From an uncultured Succinatimonas sp. (GTDB taxonomy: Bacteria; Pseudomonadota; Gammaproteobacteria; Enterobacterales; Succinivibrionaceae), in assembly GCA_900552905.1 (NCBI GenBank), contig USBR01000013.1:1-26793 (forward strand): 26,793 nt of DNA, in the 5' to 3' direction. The notes beneath the pieces are model-generated. The model was given only the letters and a program-made list of their open reading frames with translations. It was not told where the DNA came from and made no database searches. Shown one piece after another: positions 7,426 to 13,712 of this stretch. Within the stretch, counting starts at the first letter, position 1. Every line of letters begins with the position of its first letter. Both the position numbers and the translations under genes were made by a program.

Positions 7426-7686
7426 TTAATTACAGCTACAGTGCTTTTTGTTGAATTTAGCGATTAAATCCATGATTTGTTCTACGGATAAAACACTACC
7501 TTGTGAGACTAAAGTGTCGTTGATAGCTAGAGCTGGGGTAGCGATAATGCCTAATTTCGTCATTAAAAATATGTCTTCTATTTTATGGACAGAGCCATTG
7601 TAATTAAGCTTAGAGATAGCTTCTTGTGTATGTTTATAGAGTTGCTGACAATTTTGACAGCCACTTCCGAAAATTTTAATCTCCAT
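7426..7686 (-). CDS. Small thioredoxin-like redox protein (TM0996/MTH895 type)
   Basis: This 86-residue protein is a minimal thioredoxin fold of the kind annotated as redox-active disulfide protein. The start, MEIKIFGSGCQNC, gives the CxxC pair C10 and C13 after the first strand. IIATPALAIND near 48-58 holds the cis-proline loop, and the end VEQIMDLIA is the last helix. It finishes with KKHCSCN, adding C83 and C85 near the C-terminus, which could bind metal or form another disulfide. It sits 8 bases after the permease gene and before arsC. I infer that it is the electron donor or a partner for one of these; that is not shown by the sequence. An upstream TTTAGGAGTAAAT gives a good ribosome binding site. 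Confidence 0.88.
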   Translation of the reverse strand: MEIKIFGSGCQNCQQLYKHTQEAISKLNYNGSVHKIEDIFLMTKLGIIATPALAINDTLVSQGSVLSVEQIMDLIAKFNKKHCSCN

Positions 7687-7694
7687 ATTTACTC

Positions 7695-8732
7695 CTAAAA
7701 AATTAAGTTAAAGAAATATCCAATTAAGATAAAAACTACAAATAAGAATGCATAAAAATAAGTGAGCATTGGCCAGCGCATTACCTGCTTTAGCAAGATA
7801 AATTCAGGAATAGAGGCAGCAACTGAGCTTAGACAAAAGGCGAAGGTGGTACCTACAGGAAGACCTTTTAATAGCAGACTTTCCATAATGGGTATGATTC
7901 CAGTGACATTTGAATATAAGGGTAAGCCCATAAATACTGCAAAAGGTACGGTTAGGAGATTGTCTGCTTTAGCGTAGGTAAGAAAAAAGTCTTCGGGAAT
8001 AAAACCATGAATGCATGCGCCTAAAGCTACACCTAAAAAGATCCACTTATAGACCTTTTTTACAATGGTGTAAGTTTCCTGTTTGGCAAATTCGTGGCGG
8101 GCTAACAATCCTTGTTTTGGCGCAATTAAATTGACGAATTTACTTTTGCTTTGAGTTTTGTGCATGGAAGCGACAATAAAAGGCTGTAATAAGCGTTCAG
8201 CTTTAATGGCATCAAAGAAGAAGCCTCCTAAAATACCGCAGAGAATGCCTAGCGCAATATAAATAGCAGTAAATTTAAAGCCTAAGATACTGAGCATCAT
8301 GACTATGGCTACTTGATTGAGAATGGGAGAGGTAATTAAAAAGGCCATAGTGATGCCCACGGGAATTTTAGCGGTAGTAAAGCCGATAAAGAGTGGCACT
8401 GAGGAACAGGAACAAAAGGGCGTAATAGCTCCAAAGAGAGAGCCTAGGCTATAACCTAAGAGGCGTTTTTTACCAGCAAGAAAATTTTTGACTTTAAGAG
8501 TGTCTAAATTAGCTCGGGCAAGTCCCATCACATAGACAAGCGCGCAAAGCAATAACAGGATTTTAATGCTGTCGTAGATGAAAAACTCTAAGGTATTAAA
8601 GAGATATGTATCGTGTACGGGATCGAAAAATAAAGTACTTATCCACCGTGCACCATCTTTACTATAGCTAAAGCAGCAAGCAAAGAGCAGACTTAAGAGC
8701 GTAAATTTAAACAGATAATTTTTTAAAGTCAT
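7695..8732 (-). CDS. Permease of the UPF0718/ArsP type (COG0701-like)
   Basis: This 345-residue membrane protein has about eight hydrophobic segments in two halves. The first half holds TPFCSCSSVPLF at 104-115 and SPILNQ at 135-140, signatures of the permease family that includes ArsP, an exporter of trivalent organoarsenicals, and related proteins of unknown cargo. The second half has a matching GLPLYSNVTGIIPI segment. A soluble loop at about 180-215 joins the halves. Placement in an ars-type operon suggests arsenic efflux, but inorganic arsenite, organoarsenicals or another metal cannot be told apart here. No Shine-Dalgarno is visible before ATG 8732; the sequence just upstream contains an operator-like repeat. 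I leave the gene symbol empty because arsP is not certain. Confidence 0.85.
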   Translation of the reverse strand: MTLKNYLFKFTLLSLLFACCFSYSKDGARWISTLFFDPVHDTYLFNTLEFFIYDSIKILLLLCALVYVMGLARANLDTLKVKNFLAGKKRLLGYSLGSLFGAITPFCSCSSVPLFIGFTTAKIPVGITMAFLITSPILNQVAIVMMLSILGFKFTAIYIALGILCGILGGFFFDAIKAERLLQPFIVASMHKTQSKSKFVNLIAPKQGLLARHEFAKQETYTIVKKVYKWIFLGVALGACIHGFIPEDFFLTYAKADNLLTVPFAVFMGLPLYSNVTGIIPIMESLLLKGLPVGTTFAFCLSSVAASIPEFILLKQVMRWPMLTYFYAFLFVVFILIGYFFNLIF

Positions 8733-8738
8733 ATTATT

Positions 8739-8763
8739 ATATTTGGCAAAATAGTAAAATATT
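8739..8763. promoter_or_regulatory. Second copy of ars operator-like motif, before the permease gene
   Basis: ATATTTGG at 8739-8746 and AAATAGTAAAATAT at 8749-8762 are also found in the arsR upstream region (9109-9116 and 9127-9140). A TATAAT on the minus strand at 8741-8736 lies only 3 bases from the permease ATG. Confidence 0.5.
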
Positions 8764-8794
8764 AAGGTAAATTTTTCCTAAGCTGCAATGGAGC

Positions 8795-9088
8795 TTAGCA
8801 ACAGCTTTTATGCAGGATATTTTCCGTGCACTTTAAAAAAGTTGGCAGGCAACAGATCGCTAATTGATAATAAATGCTAGTGCCTGCACGGCGCGAGGTG
8901 ACGATGTGGGCATTTTTCAAAACAGATAGATGTTTTGAAACTGTGGAGAGATCGCTTTTAACGATTTTTTGGATCTCGCAGACACATAATTCTCCCTGCG
9001 CTAGGGATTTGACAATTAAAAGACGGCTAGGATGACCTAGAGCCTTGAAGATCTCAGCTTGTGCTTGTAATTCAATGTGTGGATCCAT
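8795..9088 (-). CDS. arsR: ArsR/SmtB family winged-helix repressor
   Basis: This is a small metalloid-responsive repressor. The 97-residue protein has the family core IFKALGHPSRLLIVKSL, then ELCVCEI with two of the usual ligand cysteines (C35 and C37 from this start), then the recognition helix LSTVSKHLSVLKNAHIV and the wing RRAGTSIYYQL. In E. coli ArsR the motif is ELCVCDLC; the third cysteine is glutamine here. Five more cysteines lie near the C-terminus, two as CC after the wing and two as the last residues, so the binding site may be built differently. I chose ATG 9088; an in-frame TTG at 9094 is possible, and one GAGGG could serve either. It is the first gene of the leftward cassette and should control it through the dyad at 9111-9130. 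Confidence 0.92.
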   Translation of the reverse strand: MDPHIELQAQAEIFKALGHPSRLLIVKSLAQGELCVCEIQKIVKSDLSTVSKHLSVLKNAHIVTSRRAGTSIYYQLAICCLPTFLKCTENILHKSCC

Positions 9089-9108
9089 AAGCAATATTCC
9101 CTCTTAAT

Positions 9109-9140
9109 ATATTTGGTTATATTACCAAATAGTAAAATAT
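9109..9140. promoter_or_regulatory. Probable ArsR operator and promoter region
   Basis: A perfect 7-bp inverted repeat, ATTTGGT at 9111-9117 and ACCAAAT at 9124-9130 with a 6-base spacer, lies about 20 bases upstream of arsR. TATATT on the minus strand at 9111-9106 and TTTACT at 9136-9131 could be -10 and -35, though 19 bases apart. The dyad would overlap them, as expected for an autoregulated ArsR. Confidence 0.65.
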
Positions 9141-9202
9141 ATGCAAGTGCATATTTTAATTATGAATAGATATTTATAAGGATAGGTGACAGTTTTAAGG
9201 CA

Positions 9203-9228
9203 GGCTGTTTTCACAGACGAAAACAGCC
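9203..9228 (-). terminator. Hairpin terminator after lolE
   Basis: GGCTGTTTTC at 9203-9212 pairs perfectly over 10 bp with GAAAACAGCC at 9219-9228. It lies 10 bases beyond the lolE stop on the minus strand. The T-run is poor, so strength is uncertain, but it separates the lol genes from the ars cassette. Confidence 0.65.
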
Positions 9229-9238
9229 CTAAGTGAGA

Positions 9239-10480
9239 TTAGAGGGACAATTCCTGCGCCGGATCGATGCGCGAGGCTTTAAAGGCCGGATAGATGGCCG
9301 CAAGAGTACTCATTAACAGCGAGCACACGGTCACAGCGATGACATCGATAAGGGCAAGCTTAGAGGGGATAAAGCTTATAAAGTAGATATTCTCATTGAG
9401 AAGCTCAAAGCCAAAGAATTGTTCAAAATGAGTGGTGATTGGAGTAATTAAGGCGGCTAAAGTACAACCTAAAACTAAGCCTATGACTGTACCTCTAAGA
9501 CCTGAGAGCACACCCATGAGGGTAAATATTTGTACAATTTTACCTTTACGCATACCCATAGTGAGCAAGATGGCAATTTCGCGGCTCTTTTCACTTACAG
9601 ACATGATGAGATTGGAGATGATATTAAAGCAGGCTACGGCCATAACTAAGATCATCGCTAGGTACATGATATTGCGGATAAGCTGAATATCGTTATAGAG
9701 CTTACCTTGACTTTGCATCCAAGTGCTGACACTGACATCTTCTTTAAGCTTAGGTACGGCCATAAATAGGGGGTCATTGACCCTAAGCATATTCTCAACT
9801 TTAATGTGGATGCTATTTGGGGCTTTGAGCGCGGCTAATTCCACGGCTTTATCGATGTGGGTAAAGGCTATAGCTGAGTCAAGCTGACCGCCGGTTTTAA
9901 TCACACCGACAATTTTAAAGGTAGCTGAGGCGGGGCGACTTAGGGGATTGTCGTGGGAGCTTTTATCGATAGTGGTGAGATCGACCATATCACCTACGTG
10001 TAAATTGAGCTTCTTTAAAATACCGTTACCGATAATGAGCGGATAGATATCACTATGATCGTTAAGAACATCGACCTTAACGGACATAAAGCGCTCTAAA
10101 TCCACTACCTGACGCTCTAATATAGGATCGATACCGACAATGGCCGAAGGGGCGAAGTTTTGATTTTTAGAAAATACACCTTCTAAAGAGACCGTCGGGG
10201 CGGCGGCCACAATTCCAGGAGTTTGCGTAAGCGCTGTCAGCTCTTCATCTAAATTTTCAAAGCAATTTTCGCGCGTTTCAATGGTAGCTGCCGGAATGAG
10301 GGAGAGGACGCGATTGTGAAGCTCATACTCAAAACCGTTCATGGCGGAGAGACCGATAATGAGGGCACAGACACCGGCGGCAATGCCGGCGGTCGAGGCT
10401 ATCGACATAAAGCGTGCAAGGGCGCCATAACGCTTAGAGCGCAAAAAACGTAAAGCGATTTTAAAGCCGTGATTAGACAT
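9239..10480 (-). CDS. lolE: Lipoprotein-releasing system membrane subunit LolE
   Basis: LolE is an inner-membrane subunit of the LolCDE ABC transporter, which extracts outer-membrane lipoproteins and passes them to LolA. The 413-residue protein (E. coli 414) has the N-terminal segment SIASTAGIAAGVCALIIGLSA followed by MNGFEYELHNRVL, a large periplasmic domain, and three C-terminal membrane segments. IQLIRNIMYLAMILVMAVAC followed by FNII closely matches the E. coli LolE sequence and distinguishes it from LolC. I start at ATG 10480: it overlaps the lolD end by 8 bases (ATGTCTAA), and the upstream in-frame extension to 10555 lies inside lolD and has no family likeness. It is the last gene of lolC-lolD-lolE. 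Confidence 0.95.
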   Translation of the reverse strand: MSNHGFKIALRFLRSKRYGALARFMSIASTAGIAAGVCALIIGLSAMNGFEYELHNRVLSLIPAATIETRENCFENLDEELTALTQTPGIVAAAPTVSLEGVFSKNQNFAPSAIVGIDPILERQVVDLERFMSVKVDVLNDHSDIYPLIIGNGILKKLNLHVGDMVDLTTIDKSSHDNPLSRPASATFKIVGVIKTGGQLDSAIAFTHIDKAVELAALKAPNSIHIKVENMLRVNDPLFMAVPKLKEDVSVSTWMQSQGKLYNDIQLIRNIMYLAMILVMAVACFNIISNLIMSVSEKSREIAILLTMGMRKGKIVQIFTLMGVLSGLRGTVIGLVLGCTLAALITPITTHFEQFFGFELLNENIYFISFIPSKLALIDVIAVTVCSLLMSTLAAIYPAFKASRIDPAQELSL

Positions 10481-11150
10481 TGATGCGACCATCCTCAATG
10501 GTATAGATACGATCGCACTTGTGAGCGAGGGAGTCATCATGAGTAACCATGACAACGGCAGTATGCTCAGTGCGGACGAGCTTTAAGAAAAGATCAAAGA
10601 TGGCCTTAGCATTAGTGGCATCTAAATTACCGGTAGGCTCATCTGCTAAGATGAGCTTAGGTCGATTGACCATAGCACGGGCAATAGCGACACGCTGACG
10701 CTCACCGCCTGACATCTCAGAGGGTTTATAGTTGAGACGATGCTCTAAACCGACCTTGATGAGGTATTCACGCGCGCGCTCTTTAGCTTTATCTATGGGC
10801 ATTTTACCGATGATAAGCGGCATCATGACATTTTCAAGGGCGCTAAAGTCACCTAAGAGGTGATGGAATTGATAGACAAAGCCTAAACTCTGATTACGAA
10901 ATTCAGACTTTTGCGCAGAACTTAAGTTTTTTAAATCCTGTCCTGCAAAGAAAATATCACCATCAGATTGGCTATCGAGGGTACCTAATATATGTAAAAG
11001 GGTACTTTTACCTGAGCCTGATTTACCGATGATGGCCGTAATTTCCTCAGCATAGATATCGATATTGACATCGTGAAGGACCTCAGTTTGAACCTTGCCT
11101 TCAGTATAGGTGCGGCAGACCTTGCGGGCTTTTAATAAAATCTCTGACAT
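10473..11150 (-). CDS. lolD: Lipoprotein-releasing system ATP-binding subunit LolD
   Basis: LolD is the cytosolic ATPase that powers lipoprotein release by LolC and LolE. The 225-residue protein has Walker A GKSGSGKST at 42-50, the Q-loop in FVYQFHHLLGDFSALENV at about 91-108 (a LolD-typical block), the signature MSGGERQR at 146-153, Walker B LILADEP at 166-172 and the switch histidine H204. Only one base separates the lolC stop from its ATG, and its last 8 bases overlap the lolE start, so the three are translationally tied. The FHHLL block favours LolD over other MacB-type ATPases. Confidence 0.96.
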   Translation of the reverse strand: MSEILLKARKVCRTYTEGKVQTEVLHDVNIDIYAEEITAIIGKSGSGKSTLLHILGTLDSQSDGDIFFAGQDLKNLSSAQKSEFRNQSLGFVYQFHHLLGDFSALENVMMPLIIGKMPIDKAKERAREYLIKVGLEHRLNYKPSEMSGGERQRVAIARAMVNRPKLILADEPTGNLDATNAKAIFDLFLKLVRTEHTAVVMVTHDDSLAHKCDRIYTIEDGRINV

Positions 11151-11151
11151 A

Positions 11152-12330
11152 TTAGCCTCGTGCTAAATGGGTAATCGGATCGGTGATGGCGGCGCGAATA
11201 GCCGGGTAGAGGGTGCAGACAATGCTCATACCAAGGCTACCACCTAAGATCATTAAAATATTCATCATATCGATACTGACAGGTAAGGAGGTATTGAGAT
11301 TATGCCCCATTAACGCCGCCACACCATAAGTGGTGGGAATACCGATAAGGGTGCCAAGGACGGCACCGATAAAGCCATAGGACACACCCATAAGCATAAA
11401 GATCACCAAAATTTTAGTGGATTTTAAACCGAGTGTTTTTAAGATGGCGATATCTGTTAAGCGTGAAGCTACGGTCATGGTCAAAGCTGAGAGAATATTG
11501 AAAGCTGCAACTAAGATAATGAGGGTCAGCATGATCGACATTGAGAGTTTCTCTAAAGCTACAGCTTTGAAGAATTCTCCTAAAGAGTCACGCCAATCGT
11601 GATGGGGAAGGCCCATTTCATCTAAGGCTTTGACAGTATCGTCAACTAAGAAAGGATCGCTAAGCCACAGTCTTAAATTATTCGGAGCTTCTTTATAGCG
11701 TAAAAGGCGTTTGACATCTTCATAATTGCCTAAAGCCTCGGGGATGACAGAGGCATTTACCGACGGGGTATAGTAAGCAAGGGTAAAGATACGCTGTGAG
11801 GGTACTAAACCTATAGGAGTATAGCGGGCGTTTTGCGTGCTGATAAGGCGCACTTGCTGACCTAAGATCAAGTGTAATTTTAAAAAGATCTGGGTCTGGG
11901 CATTGAGGGTATAACTGCCCTTAAGCGGAATATCAACTAAGTTTAGATCACTTTCGGTATAACCGTGATTGAATTTTAGCTTAGTAGTGTCGATGCCTTG
12001 TAAATTTACTAGCAAAATGCCCTCAGGAGCTTGCAGTAAAACCTCAGAGCTTATGAAGGGCGCACAGGCCATGACATGGGGCAGTTTTAACAGTTCTGTG
12101 GCTTTAGCTAAAGGAGCTTCTACGGTAATTTGTGAAGTTGCCGAGAGGGCAGCATCTTTAAGTCGATTTTGTAAGCCGCCCATGATCGAGGACACCACGA
12201 TGAGAGCGGCAACACCGATGGTGATGCCGATAGTAGCGAGCAAGGCTACAAAGGAGGCAAATTTATGGGAGCTGTGAGAAAAACTACAACGGGTAGCGAT
12301 GGCCAGCTCCAAGGGGTGAAATAAACGCAC
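11152..12330 (-). CDS. lolC: Lipoprotein-releasing system membrane subunit LolC
   Basis: LolC pairs with LolE and, in E. coli, recruits the carrier LolA through its periplasmic loop. The 392-residue protein (E. coli 399) opens with LELAIATR and the membrane segment FVALLATIGITIGVAALIVV, has a large periplasmic domain, and ends with three membrane segments, the first reading LIILVAAFNILSALTMTVAS. The block DSLGEFFKAVALEK before it fits LolC. The usual MNGFE after the first membrane segment is MGGLQ here. The start is GTG at 12330, with TAGGA about 8 bases upstream. It is first in lolCDE and divergent from pheS, with about 360 bases between the two starts. Confidence 0.93.
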   Translation of the reverse strand: MRLFHPLELAIATRCSFSHSSHKFASFVALLATIGITIGVAALIVVSSIMGGLQNRLKDAALSATSQITVEAPLAKATELLKLPHVMACAPFISSEVLLQAPEGILLVNLQGIDTTKLKFNHGYTESDLNLVDIPLKGSYTLNAQTQIFLKLHLILGQQVRLISTQNARYTPIGLVPSQRIFTLAYYTPSVNASVIPEALGNYEDVKRLLRYKEAPNNLRLWLSDPFLVDDTVKALDEMGLPHHDWRDSLGEFFKAVALEKLSMSIMLTLIILVAAFNILSALTMTVASRLTDIAILKTLGLKSTKILVIFMLMGVSYGFIGAVLGTLIGIPTTYGVAALMGHNLNTSLPVSIDMMNILMILGGSLGMSIVCTLYPAIRAAITDPITHLARG

Positions 12331-12692
12331 TATAAATTCCTAAAACGAGCAATATTTAGATGGGTATTTTAGCTAAAACTTTAAGTCTCAGCACAAAAGA
12401 GCGTAATTTTCTTAAAAAAGGCGAATGCTTTTGAAAAAACTTAAGTATTTTGGCGATTTTTAACCATATTTAGTAATGATAAGAATGGTGCAAATCTAAA
12501 AAAATTGTCAGATCTTTAAGATCATGCAATAATGGCAAATTAAACGTTTGATCTCTTCACCTATTATCTGGGTATTTTAAAATTTTGCGAATCTAAGCAA
12601 AGCCTGTAAATAGGTAAAAAAGTTGTGCCTAGCACACGGACTTTGATCATCTTTTATGGGCAATGGTGCCCTCAGTTTACTTGGTAAAAACA
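12331..12692. other. Divergent intergenic region between lolC and pheS
   Basis: No gene is supported here. The region holds the pheS promoter described separately and must also hold the lolC promoter on the minus strand, for which I see no clear boxes. The pheS leader is about 150 bases. I found no phenylalanine-rich leader peptide and no T-box or attenuator of the E. coli pheM type. A small hairpin, GGGCA at 12658-12662 with TGCCC at 12667-12671, lies just before the start. Confidence 0.5.
12505..12533 (+). promoter_or_regulatory. Promoter of pheS-pheT
   Basis: TTGTCA at 12505-12510 (5 of 6 to TTGACA) is followed after 17 bases by AATAAT at 12528-12533 (5 of 6 to TATAAT), with a TG pair at 12525-12526 as in extended -10 promoters. 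Transcription would start near 12540. Confidence 0.7.
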
Positions 12693-13676
12693 ATGGACAA
12701 ACTAGAAGAAGCCAAAAACAATGGCGTGGCGGCAGCCTCCAATGCACAGAATTTACAAGAATTAGATGCCGTCAGAGTCAACTTTTTAGGCAAAAAGGGT
12801 GAGTTCGCCGCCTTTATGCGCGAATTAGGTAAATTATCCGCCGCAGAGCGTCCGCAGCGCGGTGCTGTGATCAATGAGGCTAAGCAGGCTGTGATCGCTG
12901 CCGTTGAGGCTCGTCGTGAAGCTATTGAAAAGGCCATCATGGATGAGAAGCTCTCCTCTGAGACTGTTGATATTACCTTACCTGGTCGCCGTCAGCTTGC
13001 TGGCAATATGCATCCAGTCAGCCGCACTATTGAGCGTATTAAGGAAATCTTCGGTTCCATGGGCTTTAGCGTAGTTGGTGGTCCGGAAATTGAGGATGAT
13101 TATCACAACTTTGATGCCTTAAATTTACCGCCAAATCACCCAGCTCGTGCCTCTCACGATACCTTCATGGTAGAGAACGGCTTATTATTACGTTCTCAGA
13201 CTTCCTCAGTTCAGGTACGTACCATGGAGAAGCAAGAGCCGCCTATCCGTATTATTGCCCCAGGCCGTGTTTATCGTAACGATTATGATATGACCCACAC
13301 CCCGATGTTCCATCAGGTTGAAGGCTTATTAGTTGAAGAGCACACCTCCTTTGCTGAGCTTAAGGGTGTTCTCAATGAGTTCTTATTAAAGTTCTTTGAA
13401 GAAGAATTAGAAGTACGTTTTAGACCTTCTTACTTCCCGTTCACCGAGCCTTCAGCTGAGGTTGACTTAAGACGTAAGGGCGGTAAGTGGTTAGAGGTTT
13501 TAGGTTGCGGTATGGTTCACCCTAACGTACTTAAGAATGTCGGTATCGACACTGATCGCTATGTCGGTTATGCCTTCGGTATGGGTGTTGAGCGTCTGAC
13601 CATGTTACGTTATGGCGTTAACGATCTGCGCGCTTTCTTTGAAAACGATCTGCGTTTCTTAAAACAGTTTGCCTAA
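12693..13676 (+). CDS. pheS: Phenylalanyl-tRNA synthetase alpha subunit
   Basis: PheS is the catalytic subunit of the (alpha-beta)2 enzyme that charges tRNA-Phe. From the ATG at 12693 it is 327 residues, exactly the E. coli length, and the 36 residues up to FLGKKG align without a gap to the E. coli protein. It has an N-terminal coiled-coil arm, [18 protein letters not shown], class II motif 2 in [20 protein letters not shown], and motif 3 in [14 protein letters not shown] near the end. An in-frame ATG at 12663 would add ten residues with no family likeness and sits in a small hairpin, so I reject it. Neither start has an obvious Shine-Dalgarno. Confidence 0.97.
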   Translation: MDKLEEAKNNGVAAASNAQNLQELDAVRVNFLGKKGEFAAFMRELGKLSAAERPQRGAVINEAKQAVIAAVEARREAIEKAIMDEKLSSETVDITLPGRRQLAGNMHPVSRTIERIKEIFGSMGFSVVGGPEIEDDYHNFDALNLPPNHPARASHDTFMVENGLLLRSQTSSVQVRTMEKQEPPIRIIAPGRVYRNDYDMTHTPMFHQVEGLLVEEHTSFAELKGVLNEFLLKFFEEELEVRFRPSYFPFTEPSAEVDLRRKGGKWLEVLGCGMVHPNVLKNVGIDTDRYVGYAFGMGVERLTMLRYGVNDLRAFFENDLRFLKQFA

Positions 13677-13712
13677 AACATTGAGCACTAAAAATTTCGG
13701 AAGTTAAAGATT

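Noticed and set aside
10481..10555. N-terminal extension of LolE by 25 residues.
   Set aside because: It lies within lolD, and LolE homologues begin at the MSNHGFKIALR-like segment. The ATG at 10480 overlapping the lolD stop is the normal arrangement.
12663..12692. Longer PheS start at ATG 12663.
   Set aside because: The ten extra residues have no counterpart in PheS, and the start at 12693 gives exactly the E. coli length with a gapless N-terminal match.
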